A stretch of 64,000 nucleotides of DNA from Cervus elaphus (lineage: Eukaryota > Chordata > Mammalia > Artiodactyla > Cervidae): contig NW_025316721.1 in the NCBI RefSeq assembly GCF_910594005.1, positions 372,001 to 436,000 of the forward strand, read 5' to 3'. A program made the position numbers and the translations under genes. Of the stretch, positions 35,901 through 47,699 are shown piece by piece (the stretch's first letter is position 1; every line of letters starts with the position of its first letter). A model generated the notes under the pieces. It was not told where the DNA came from. It did no database searches and was given only the letters and a program-made list of their open reading frames with translations.

Positions 35901-38670
35901 AGGCCTCACATCCTTTGAAAACTCCAGAGGTACGCGGAGATCAGTGCCTCCAAAAGGGACTATGCCTGACTCCTCGTGAAACTTGATAGGAGTCCCAGGA
36001 TTGCTCTGGCACGTGGAAAGGGACCCTTGGTCTCCCGCCTCAGCTGGAGAGGCGTCCCAATTGCCCTGCCAAGCCTCGAGGAGAATCCCGAGTTGTCCCT
36101 CGCAATTAGGCAGGAGTCCTGCCGTCACTGAACAAACACGTGGGTGGAAGGGCCATCCCCGTCGTAACTCGAGAATATACCCCAGGTTCCCGCCGCAACT
36201 CGAGAAAAACCATTAGACTTCCCCCTCGCCGCAAAATGAGGCCCGATACCCTGCACTGCGTGCCGAGCAATTCCGTGTTGCACATCACACATGAAAGGAG
36301 CCTTGATTTCCTTGATGGCACTCCAGAGAAACCCCAAGAACACTGTTTCAAGGCGAGAGGGAAACGGAGGTCACTGTAGCAACACGAAAGATCTCCGAGG
36401 ACCAAAAATCAACTCGAGATGAGAGGTTAGTCCCTGGCTTCGACTCCAGAGGAATACCACCTTACCACAAGCACCTCAAGAGGAGGCTTCTCTTAGCTCC
36501 AGGTATGTGAGAGGGACCTTGAGTTTGCTGCCTCAAGTGGAATGGAAACCGCGATGCCCTGACTCGAAATCAGGCCGGATATCCCTGCAGTGACTTGAAT
36601 GCAGGCTCGTCTTGCATCTCCCAAGACGAAAGGATGTCTGAATCCTCTGTGGAGACCACAGAGAAAGACCTAGTTCCCCACCTCATCGCGACCGGAGGCC
36701 TCACATCCTTTGAAAACTCCAGAGTTACGCGGAGATCAGTGCCTCCAAAGGAGACGATGCCTGACTCCTCGTGAAACTTGATAGGAGTCCCAGGATTGCT
36801 GTGGCACGTGAAAGGGACCCTTGGTCTCCCGCCTCAGCTGGAGAGGCGTCCCAATTGCCCTGCCAAGCCTCGAGGAGAATCCCGAGTTGTCCCTCGCAAC
36901 TAGGCAGGAGTCTGACGTCGCTGAAGAAACATGTGTGTGGAAGGGCCATTACCGTCGTAACTCGAGAATATACCCCAGGTTCCCGCCGCAACTCGAGAAA
37001 AACCATGAGACTTCCCCCTCGACGCGAGATGAGACCCGATTCCCCTGCACTGCATGCAGAGCAATTCCGTGTTGCACATCAAACAAGAAAGGAGCCTTGA
37101 TTTCCTTGATGGCACTCCAGAGAAACCCCAAGAACACTGTTTCAAGGCTAGAGAGATCCCGAGGTCACTGTAGCAACACGAAAGAGCTCCTTGGGCCAAA
37201 AATCAACTCGAGATGAGAGGTTAGTCCCTGGCTTCGACTCCAGAGGAATACCACCTTACCACAAGCACCTCAAGAGGAGGCTTCTCTCAGCTCTAGGTAT
37301 GTGAGAGGGACCCTGAGTTTGCGGCCTCAAGTGGAATGGACACTGCGATGCCCTGACTCGAAATAAGGCCGGATATCCCTGCAGTGACTTGAATGCAGTC
37401 TCGTCTTGCATCTCCCAAGACGAAAGGATGTCTGAACCCCTGTGGAGACCACAGAGAAAGACGTAGTTCCCCACCTCATCGCGACCGGAGGCCTCACATC
37501 CTTTGAAAACTCCAGCGGTACGCGGAGATCAGTGCCTCCAAAGGAGACGATGCCTGACTCCTCGTGAAACTTGATAGTAGTCCCAGGATTCCTGTGGCAC
37601 GTGGAAAGGGACCCTTGGTCTCCCGCCTCAGCTGGAGAGGCGTCCCAATTGCCCTGCCAAGCCTCGAGGAGAACCCCGAGTTGTCCCTCGCAACTAGGTA
37701 GGAGTCCTGACTTCGCTGAACAAACACGTGGTTGGAAAGGCCATCAACGTTGTAACTCGAGAATATACCCCAGGTTCCCGCCTCAACTCGAGAAAAACCA
37801 TGAGACTTCCCCCTCGCCGCGAGATGAGGCCCGATTCCCCTGCAATGCGTGCAGAGCAATTCCGTGTTGCACACCACACATGAAAGGAGCCTTGATTTCC
37901 TTGATGGCACTCCAGCGAAACCCCAAGAACACTGTTTCAAGGTTGAGGGATCCTGAGGTCACTGTAGCAACACGAAAGAGCTCCGTGGAACAAAAATCAA
38001 CTCGAGATGAGAGGTTAGTCCCTGGCTTCGAATCCAGGGGAATACAACCTTACCACACGCACCTCAAGAGCAGGCGTCTCTCAGCTTTAGGTTTGTGAGA
38101 GGGACCCTGAGTTTGCGGCCTCAAGTGGAATGGACAACGCGATGCCCTAACTCGAAATAAGGCCGGATATCCCTGCAGTGACTTGAATGCAGGCTCGTTT
38201 TGCATCTCCCAAGATGAACGGATGTCTGAATCCCCTGTGGAGACCACAGAGAAAGACGTAGTTCCCCACCTCATCGCGACCGGAGGCCTCACATCCTTTG
38301 AAAACTCCAGCGGTACACGGAGATCAGTGCCTCCAAAGGAGACGATGCCTGACTCCTCGTGAAACTTGATAGGAGTCCCAGGATTCCTGTGGCAAGTGGA
38401 AAGGGACGCTTGGTCTCCCGCCTCAGCTGGAGAGGCGTCCCAATTGCCCTGCCAAGCCTCGAGGAGAATCCCGAGTTGTCCCTCGCAACTAGGCAGGAGT
38501 CCTGACGTCGCTGAACAAACACGTGTGTGGAAGGGCCATCCCCGTCATAACTCGAGATTATACCCCAGGTTCCCGCCGCAACTCGAGAAAAACCATGAGA
38601 CTTCTCCCTCGCTGCGAGATGAGGCCCGATTAACCTGCACTGCGTGCAGAGCAATTCCGTGTTGCACATC
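29930..38670. repeat. Higher-order repeat unit, copy 2 (11 monomers, ~8.74 kb)
   Basis: Tandem second copy, covering m39-m49 in the same type order. The right end is set by the switch from the shared GATTAACCTGCACTGCG at 38628-38644 to ATCAAACATGAAAGGAACC from 38672, where copy 1 reads ATCACACATGAAAGGAGCC. Beyond this point the sequence follows an m11-like tail rather than starting a third unit. Confidence 0.92.
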
Positions 38671-40100
38671 AAACATGAAAGGAACCTTGATTTCCTTGAT
38701 GGCACTCCAGAGAAACCCCAAGAATACTGTTTCAAGGCTACAGGGATCCTGAGGTCACTGTAGAAACACGAAAGAGCTCCGTGGACGAAAAATCAACTCG
38801 AGATGAGAGGTTAGTCCCTGGCTTCGAATCCAGAGGAATACCACCTTACCACAAGCACCTCAAGAGGAGGCTTCTCTCAGCTCTAGGTATGTGAGAGGGA
38901 CACTGAGTTTGCGGCCTCAAGTGGAATGGACACCGTGATGCCCTGACTCGAAATAAGGCCGGATATCCCTGCAGTGACTTGAATGCAGGCTCGGCTTGCA
39001 TTTCCCAAAATGAAAGGTTGTCTGAATCCCCTATGGAGACCACAGAGAAAGACCTAGTTCCCCACCTCATCGCGACCGGAGGCCTCACATCCTTTGAAAA
39101 TTTCAGAGTTTCACGGAGATCAGTGCCTCCAAAGGAGACGATGCCTGACTCCTCGTGAAACTTGATAGGAGTCCCAGGATTTCTGTGGCACGTGGAAAGG
39201 GACCCTTGGTCTCCCGCCTCAGCTGGAGAGGCATCCCAATTGCCCTGCCAAGCCTCGAGGAGAATCCCGAGTTGTCCCTCGCAACTAGGCAGGAGTCCTG
39301 ACGTCGCTGAACAAACACGTGGGTGGAAGGGTCATCCCCGTCGTAACTCGAGAATATACCCCAGGATCCCGCCGCAACTCGAGAAAAACCATGAGACTTC
39401 CCCCTCGCCGCGAGATGAGGCCCGATTCCCCTGCACTGCGTGCAGAGCAATTCCGTGTTGCACATCACACATGAAAGGAGCCTTGATTTCCTTGATGGCA
39501 CTCCAGAGAAACCCCAAGAACACTGTTTCAAGGCTGGAGGCATCCTGAAGTCCCTGTAGCAGCACGAAAGAGCTCCGTGGACCATGAATCAACTCGAGAT
39601 GAGAGGTTAGTCCTGGCTTCGACTCCAGAGGAATACCACCTTACCACAAGCACCTCAAGAGGAGGCTTCTCTCAGCTCTAGGTATGTGAGAGGGACCCTG
39701 AGTTTGCGGCCTCAAGTGGAATGGACACCTAGATGCCCTGACGCGAAATAAGGCCGGATATCCCTGCAGTGACTTGAATGCAGGCTCGTCTTGCATCTCC
39801 CAAGACGAAAGGATGTCTGAATCCCCTGTGGAGACCACAGAGAAAGACCTAGTTCCCCACCTCATCACGACCGGAGGCCTCACATCCTTTGAAAACTCCA
39901 GAGGTACGCGGAGATCAGTGTCTCCAAAGGAGTCGATGCCTGACTCCTCGTGAAACTTGATAGGATTCCCAGAATTCCTGTGGCACGTGGAAAGGGACCC
40001 TTGGTCTCCCGCCTCAGCTGGAGGGGCGTCCCAATTGCCCTGCCAAGCCTCGAGGAGAATCCCGAGTTGTCCCTCGCAACTAGGCAGGAGTCCTGACGTC
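38671..40100. repeat. Monomers after the higher-order block (end m49, m50 type S, start m51)
   Basis: The tail at 38735-38790 shares GCTACAGGGATCC, TGTAGAAACACG and GGACGAAAA with the tail of m11. m50 has private changes: GGCTCGGCTTGC, TTTCCCAAAATG, GAAAATTTCAGAGTTTCACGG, CCAGGATCCCGCC, and TTAGTCCTGGC (one C short) near 39606. This is ordinary satellite, diverged from its neighbours. Confidence 0.85.
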
Positions 40101-41760
40101 GCTGAACAAACACGTGTGTGGAAGGGCCATCCCCGTCGTAACTCGAGAATATTCCCAAGGTTCCCCCCGCAACTCGAGAAAAACCATGAGACTTCCCCCT
40201 CGCCAAGAGATGCGTCCCGATTTCCCTGCACTGCCTGCAGAGCAATTCCGTGTTGCACATCACACATGAAAGGAGCCTTGATTTCCTTGATGGCACTCCA
40301 GAGAAACCCCAAGAACACTGTTTCAAGGCTAGAGGGATCCTGAGGTCACTGCAGCAACACAAAAGAGCTCCGTGAACCAAAAATCAACACGAGATGAGAG
40401 GTTAGTCCCTGGCTTCGACTCCAGAGGAATACCACCTTACCACAAGCACCTCAAGAGGAGGCTTCTCTCAGCTCTAGGTATGTGAGAGGGACCCTGAGTT
40501 TGCGGCCTCAAGTGGAATGAAGACCGCGATGCCCTGACTAGAAATAAGGCCGGATATCCCTGCAGTGACTTGAATGCAGGCTCGTCTTGCATCTCCCAAG
40601 ACGAAAGGATGTCTGAATCCCCTGTGGAGACCACAGAGAAAGACCTAGTTCCCCACCTCATCGCGACCGGAGGCCTCACATCCTTTGAAAACTCCAGAGG
40701 TACGCGGAGATCAATGCCTCCAAAGGAGACGATGCCTGACTCCTCGTGAAACTTGATAGGAGTCCCAGGATTCCTGTGGCACGTGGAAAGGGACCCTTGG
40801 TCTCCCGCCTCAGCTGGAGGGGCGTCCCAATTGCCCTGCCAAGCCTCGAGGAGAATCCCGATTTGTCCCTCGCAACTAGGCAGGAGTCCTGACGTCGCTG
40901 AACAAACACGTGGGTGGAAGGGCCATCCCCGTCGTAACTCGAGAATATACCCCAGGTTCCCGCCGCAAGTCGAGAAAAACCATGAGACTTCCCCCTCGCC
41001 GTGAGATGAGGCCCGATTCCCCTGCACTGCGTGCAGAGCAATTCCGTGTTGCACATCACACATGAAAGGAGCCTTGATTTCCTTGATGGCACTCCAGAGA
41101 AACCCCAAGAACACTGTTTCAAGGCTAGAGGGATCCTGAGGTCACTGTAGCAACACGAAAGAGCTCCGTGGACCAAAAATCAACTCGAGATGAGAGGTTA
41201 GTCCCTGGCTTCGACTCCAGGGGATTACCACCTTACCACAAGCACCTCAAGAGGAGGCTTCTCTCAGCTCTAGGTATGTGAGAGGGACCCTGATTTTGCG
41301 GCCTCAAGTGCAATGGACACTGCAATGCCCTGACACAAAATAAGGCCGGATATCCCTGCAGTGACTTGAATGCAAGCTCGTCTTGCATCTCCCAAGATGA
41401 ACGGATGTCTGAATCCCCTGTGGAGACCGCAGAGATAGACCTAGTTCCCCACCTCATCGCGACCGGAGGCCTCACATCCTTTGAAAACTCCAGAGGTACG
41501 CGGAGATCAGTGCCTCCAAAGGAGACGATGCCTGACTCCTCGTGAAACTTGATAGGAGTCCCAGGATTCCTGTGGCACGTGGAAAGGGACGCTTGGTCTC
41601 CCGCCTCAGCTGGAGAGGCGTCCCAATTGCCCTGCCAAGCCTCGAGGAGAATCCCGAGTTGTCCCTCGCAACTAGGCAGGAGTCCTGACGTCGATGAACA
41701 AACACGTGGGTGCAAGGACCATCCCCGTCGTAACTCGAGAATATACCCCAGGTTCCAATC
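40100..41760. repeat. H'-J-K cassette, copy 1 (m51-m53)
   Basis: m51 (H') has ATATTCCCAAGG, CCAAGAGATGCG, GCAGCAACACAAAAG and CGTGAACCAAAAATC. m52 is type J and m53 begins as type K. The cassette matches 49639-51299 at offset 9539 (12 monomers). The J-K part also matches m16-m17 at offset 28614. Confidence 0.85.
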
Positions 41761-42923
41761 GCAACTCGAGAAAAACCATTAGACTTCCCCCTTGCCGCAA
41801 AATGAGGTCCGATACCCTGCACTGTGTGCAGAGCAATTCCGTGTTGCACATCACACATGAAAGGAGCCTTGATTTCCTTGGTGGCACTCCAGAGAAACCC
41901 CAAGAACACTGTTTCAAGGCGAGAGGGAAACGGAGGTCACTGTAGCAACACGAAAGATCTCCGAGGACCAAAAATCAACTCGAGATGATAGGTTATTCCC
42001 TGGCTTCGACTCCAGAGGAATACCACCTTACCACAAGCACCTCAAGAGGAGGCTTCTCTTACCTCCAGGTATGTGAGAGGGACCTTAAGGTTGCTGCCTC
42101 AAGTGGAATGGAAACCGCGATGCCCTGACTCGAAATCAGGCCGGATATCCCTGCAGTGACTTGAATGCACGCTCGTCTTGCATCTCCCAAGACGAAAGGA
42201 TGTCTGAATCCTCTGTGGAGACCACAGAGAAAGACCTAGTTCCCCACCTCATCGCGACCGGAGGCCTCACATCCTTTGAAAACTCCAGAGGTACGCGGAG
42301 ATCAGTGCCTCCAAAGGAGACGATGCCTGACTCCTCGTGAAACTTGATAGGAGTCCCAGGATTCCTGTGGCACGTGAAAGGGACCCTTGGTCTCCCGCCT
42401 CAGCTGGAGAGGCGTCCCAATTGCCCTGCCAAGCCTCGAGGAGAATCCCGAGTTGTCCCTCGCAACTAGGCAGGAGTCTGACGTCGCTGAAGAAACACGT
42501 GTGTGGAAGGGCCATCCCCGTCGTAACTCGAGAATATACACCAGGTTCCCCCCGCAACTCGAGAAAAACCATGAGACTTCCCCCTCGACGCGAGATGAGA
42601 CCCGATTCCCCTGCACTGCATGCAGAGCAATTCCGTGTTGCACATCAAACAAGAAAGGAGCCTTGATTTCCTTGATGGCACTCCAGAGAAACCCCAAGAA
42701 CACTGTTTCAAGGCTAGAGAGATCCCGAGGTCACTGTAGCAACACGAAAGAGCTCCTTGGACCAAAAATCAACTCGAGATGAGAGGTTAGTCCCTGGCTT
42801 CGACTCCAGAGGAATACCACTTTACCACAAGCACCTCAAGAGGAGGCTTCTCTCAGCTCTAGGTATGTGAGAGGGACCCTGAGTTTGCGGCCTCAAGTGG
42901 AATGGACACTGCGATGCCCTGAC
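41761..42923. repeat. L-type tail of hybrid m53, then monomer m54 (type I)
   Basis: From 41792 m53 carries L markers: CCCTTGCCGC, GAGGTCCG, CTGTGTGCAG, GGCGAGAGGGAAACGG, GATCTCCGAGG and GATGATAGG. m54 then carries I markers: CTTACCTCCAGG, CCTTAAGGTTGC, GAATCCTCTG, CACGTGAAAGGG. In m65-m66 the same K and L markers sit in two separate monomers. Confidence 0.85.
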
Positions 42924-43717
42924 GCGAAATAAGGCCGGATATCCCTGCAGTGACTTGAATGCAGGCTCGTCTTGCATCTCCCAAGACGAAAGGATGTCTG
43001 AACCCCTGTGGAGACCACAGAGAAAGACGTAGTTCCCCACCTCATCGCGACCGGAGGCCTCACATCATTTGAAAACTCCAGAAGTACGCAGAGATCAGTG
43101 CCTCCAAAGGAGACGATGCCTGACTCCTCGTGAAACTTGATAGTAGTCCCAGGATTCCTGTGGCACGTGGAAAGGGACCCTTGGTCTCCCGCCTCAGCTG
43201 GAGAGGCGTCCCAATTGCCCTGCCAAGCCTCGAGGAGAACCCCGAGTTGTCCCTCGCAACTAGGCAGGAGTCCTGACTTTGCTGAACAAACACGTGGTTG
43301 GAAAGGCCATCCACGTTGTAACTCGAGAATATACCCCAGGTTCCCGCCTCAACTCGAGAAAAACCATGAGACTTCCCCCTCGCCGCGAGATGAGGCCCGA
43401 TTCCCCTGCACTGCGTGCAGAGCAATTCCGTGTTGCACATCACACATGAAAGGAGCCTTGATTTCCTTGATGGCACTCCAGCGAAACCCCAAGAACACTG
43501 TTTCAAGGTTGAGGGATCCTGAGTTCACTGTAGCAACACGAAAGAGCTCCGTGGAACAAAAATCAACTCGAGATGAGAGGTTAGTCCCTGGCTTCGACTC
43601 CAGAGGAATACCACCTTACGACAAGCACCTCAAGAGGAGGCTTCTCTCAGCTCTAGCTATGTGAGAGGGACCCAGAGTTTGCGGCCTCAAGTGGAATGGG
43701 CACCGCGATGCCCTGAC
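42924..43717. repeat. Q monomer (m55), duplicated singly
   Basis: Type Q markers are GTCTGAACCCCTG (one base short), GACGTAGTTCC, ACATCATTTGAAAAC, CCAGAAGTACGCAGAG, TTGATAGTAGTCC, GACTTTGCTG, GTGGTTGGAAAGG and AAGGTTGAGGG. The stretch 42924-43793 is identical by eye to 43718-44587, a 794-bp shift. This is the only exact adjacent single-monomer duplication I noticed. Confidence 0.9.
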
Positions 43718-44511
43718 TCGAAATAAGGCCGGATATCCCTGCAGTGACTTGAATGCAGGCTCGTCTTGCATCTCCCAAGACGAAAGGATGTCTGAACCCC
43801 TGTGGAGACCACAGAGAAAGACGTAGTTCCCCACCTCATCGCGACCGGAGGCCTCACATCATTTGAAAACTCCAGAAGTACGCAGAGATCAGTGCCTCCA
43901 AAGGAGACGATGCCTGACTCCTCGTGAAACTTGATAGTAGTCCCAGGATTCCTGTGGCACGTGGAAAGGGACCCTTGGTCTCCCGCCTCAGCTGGAGAGG
44001 CGTCCCAATTGCCCTGCCAAGCCTCGAGGAGAACCCCGAGTTGTCCCTCGCAACTAGGCAGGAGTCCTGACTTTGCTGAACAAACACGTGGTTGGAAAGG
44101 CCATCCACGTTGTAACTCGAGAATATACCCCAGGTTCCCGCCTCAACTCGAGAAAAACCATGAGACTTCCCCCTCGCCGCGAGATGAGGCCCGATTCCCC
44201 TGCACTGCGTGCAGAGCAATTCCGTGTTGCACATCACACATGAAAGGAGCCTTGATTTCCTTGATGGCACTCCAGCGAAACCCCAAGAACACTGTTTCAA
44301 GGTTGAGGGATCCTGAGTTCACTGTAGCAACACGAAAGAGCTCCGTGGAACAAAAATCAACTCGAGATGAGAGGTTAGTCCCTGGCTTCGACTCCAGAGG
44401 AATACCACCTTACGACAAGCACCTCAAGAGGAGGCTTCTCTCAGCTCTAGCTATGTGAGAGGGACCCAGAGTTTGCGGCCTCAAGTGGAATGGGCACCGC
44501 GATGCCCTGAC
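43718..44511. repeat. Q monomer (m56), exact tandem copy
   Basis: Second copy of the Q monomer with no base difference seen against m55. The identity persists about 76 bases past the monomer length, to 44587, where m57 has GAATCCCC and m56 has GAACCCC. The duplication boundary therefore lies somewhere within 43718-43793. Confidence 0.9.
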
Positions 44512-45450
44512 TCGAAATAAGGCCGGATATCCCTGCAGTGACTTGAATGCAGGCTCGTCTTGCATCTCCCAAGACGAAAGGATGTCTGAATCCCCTGTGG
44601 AGACCACAGAGAAAGACCTAGTTCCCCACCTCATCGCGACCGGAGGCCTCACATTCTTTGAAAACTCCAGAGGTTCGCGGAGATCACTGCCTCCAAAGGA
44701 GACGATGCCTGACTCCTCGTGAAACTTGATAGGATTCCCAGAATTCCTGTGGCACGTGGAAAGGGACCCTTGGTCTCCCGCCTCAGCTGGAGGGGCGTCC
44801 CAATTGCCCTGCCAAGCTTCGAGGAGAATCCCGAGTTGTCCCTCGCAACTAGGCAGGAGTCCTGACGTCGCTGAACAAACACGTGTGTGGAAGGGCCATC
44901 CCCGTCGTAACTCGAGAATATTCCCAAGGTTCCCCCCGCAACTCGAGAAAAACCATGAGACTTCCCCCTCGCCAAGAGATGCGTCCCGATTTCCCTGCAC
45001 TGCCTGCAGAGCAATTCCGTGTTGCACATCACACATGAAAGGAGCCTTGATTTCCTTGATGGCACTCCAGAGAAACCCCAAGAACACTGTTTCAAGGCTA
45101 GAGGGATCCTGAGGTCACTGCAGCAACACAAAAGAGCTCCGTGAACCAAAAATCAACACGAGATGAGAGGTTAGTCCCTGGCTTCGACTCCAGAGGAATA
45201 CCACCTTACCACAAGCACCTCAAGAGGAGGCTTCTCTCAGCTCTAGGTATGTGAGAGGGACCCTGAGTTTGCGGCCTCAAGTGGAATGGACACTGCGATG
45301 CCCTGACGCGAAATAAGGCCGGATATCCCTGCAGTGACTTGAATGCAGGCTCGTCTTGCATCTCCCAAGACGAAAGGATGTCTGAACCCCTGTGGAGACC
45401 ACAGAGAAAGACGTAGTTCCCCACCTCATCGCGACCGGAGGCCTCACATC
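44512..45450. repeat. Monomer m57 (type H') between Q copies
   Basis: m57 repeats the H' markers of m51 (GATTCCCAGAATTCC, ATATTCCCAAGG, CCAAGAGATGCG, GCAGCAACACAAAAG), with private ACATTCTTTG and GATCACTGCC near 44653-44690. It matches m51 at offset 4769 (six monomers). It is embedded in Q monomers, so cassettes have been interleaved. Confidence 0.85.
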
Positions 45451-47699
45451 ATTTGAAAACTCCAGAAGTACGCAGAGATCAGTGCCTCCAAAGGAAACGA
45501 TGCCTGACTCCTCGTGAAACTTGATAGTAGTCCCAGGATTCCTGTGGCACGTGGAAAGGGACCCTTGGTCTCCCGCCTCAGCTGGAGAGGCGTCCCAATT
45601 GCCCTGCCAAGCCTCGAGGAGAACCCCGAGTTGTCCCTCGCAACTAGGCAGAAGTCCTGACTTTGCTGAACAAACACGTGGTTGGAAAGGCCATCCACGT
45701 TGTAACTCGAGAATATACCCCAGGTTCCCGCCTCAACTCGAGAAAAACCATGAGACTTCCCCCTCGCCGCGAGATGAGGCCCGATTCCCCTGCACTGCGT
45801 GCAGAGCAATTCCGTGTTGCACATCACACATGAAAGGAGCCTTGATTTCCTTGATGGCACTCCAGCGAAACCCCAAGAACACTGTTTCAAGGTTGAGGGA
45901 TCCTGAGTTCACTGTAGCAACACGAAAGAGCTCCGTGGAACAAAAATCAACTCGAGATGAGAGGTTAGTCCCTGGCTTCGACTCCAGAGGAATACCACCT
46001 TACGACAAGCACCTCAAGAGGAGGCTTCTCTCAGCTCTAGGTATGTGAGAGGGACCCAGAGTTTGCGGCCTCAAGTGGAATGGGCACCGCGATGCCCTGA
46101 CTCGAAATAAGGCCGGATATCCCTGCAGTGACTTGAATGCAGGCTCGTCTTGCATCTCCCAAGACGAAAGGATGTCTGAATCCCCTGTGGAGACCACAGA
46201 GAATGACCTAGTTCCCCACCTCATCGCGACCGGAGGCCTCACATCCTTTGAAAACTCCAGAGGGACGCGGAGATCAGTGCCTCCAAAGGAGACGATGCCT
46301 GACTCCTCGTGAAACTTGATCGGAGTCCCAGGATACCTGTGGCACGTGGAAAGGGACACTTGGTCTCCCGCCTCAGCTGGAGAGGCGTCCCAATTGCCCT
46401 GCCAAGCCTCGAGGAAAATCCCGAGTTGTCCCTCGCAACTAGGCAGGAGTCCTGCCGTCGCTGAAGAAACACGTGGGTGGAAGGGCCATCCCCGTCTTAA
46501 CTCGAGAATATAACCCAGGTTCCCGCGGCAACTCGAGAAAAACCATGAGACTTCCCCCTCGCCGTGAGATGAGGCTCGATTCACCTGCACTGCGTGCAGA
46601 GCAATTCCGTGTTGCACATCAAACATGAAAGGAGCCTTGATTTCCTTGATGGCACTCCAGAGAAACCCCAAGAACACTGTTTCAAGGCTAGAGGGATCCT
46701 GAGGTCACTGTAGCAACACGAAGGAGCTCCGTGGCCCAAAAATCAAGTCGAGATGAGAGGTTAGTCCCTGGCTTCGACTCCAGAGGAATACCACCTTACC
46801 ACAAGCACCTCAAGAGGAGGCTTCTCTCAGCTCTAGGTATGTGAAAGGGACCCTGAGTTTGCGGCCTCAAGTGGAATGGACACCGCGATGCCCTGACTCG
46901 AAATCAGGCCGGATATCCCTGCAGTGACTTGAATGCAGGCTCGTCTTGCATCTCCCAAGACGAAAGGATGTCTGAATTCCCTGTGGAGACCACAGAGAAA
47001 GACCTAGTTCCCCACCTCATCGCGACCGGAGGCCTCACATCCCTTGAAAACTCCAGAGGTACGCGGAGATCAGTGCCTCCAAAGGAGACGATGCCTGACT
47101 CCTCGTGAAACTTGATAGGAGTCCCAGGATTCCTGTGGCACGTGGAAAGGGACCCTTGGTCTCCCGCCTCAGCTGGAGATGTGTCCCAATTGCCCTGCAA
47201 AGCCTCGAGGAGAATCCCGAGTTGTCCCTCGCAACTAGGCAGGAGTCTGACGTCGCTGAACAAACACGTGGGTGGACGGGCCATCCCCGTCCTAACTCGA
47301 GAATATACCCCAGGTTACCATCGCAACTCGAGAAAAACCATTAGACTTCACCCTTGCCGCAAAATGAGGTCCGATACCCTGCACTGTGTGCAGAGCAATT
47401 CCGTGTTGCACATCACACATGAAAGGAGCCTTGATTTCCTTGGTGGCACTCCAGAGAAACCCCAAGAACACTGTTTCAAGGCGAGAGGGAAACGGAGGTC
47501 ACTGTAGCAACACGAAAGATCTCCGAGGACCAAAAATCAACTCGAGATGAGAGGTTATTCCCTGGCTTCGACTCCAGAGGATTACCACCTTACCACAAGC
47601 ACCTCAAGAGGAGGCTTCTCTTACCTCCAGGTATGTGAGAGGGACCTTAAGGTTGCTGCCTCAAGTGGAATGGAAACCGCGATGCCCTGACTCGAAATC
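45451..47699. repeat. Q-T-L block, copy 1 (m58-m60)
   Basis: m58 (Q) has the sub-markers CCAAAGGAAACG and GGCAGAAGTCC. m59 (T) has CAGAGGGACGCGG, CCAGGATACCTG, GAGGAAAATCCC and CGTCTTAACTCG. m60 (L) has GAGATGTGTCCC and TTCACCCTTGCCGC. The block matches 52606-54854 at offset 7155 (nine monomers). Confidence 0.88.

Noticed and set aside
42924..44587. Inverted or rearranged segment at the Q-Q monomers
   Set aside because: Both copies are in the same orientation and exact register. It is a simple direct duplication.
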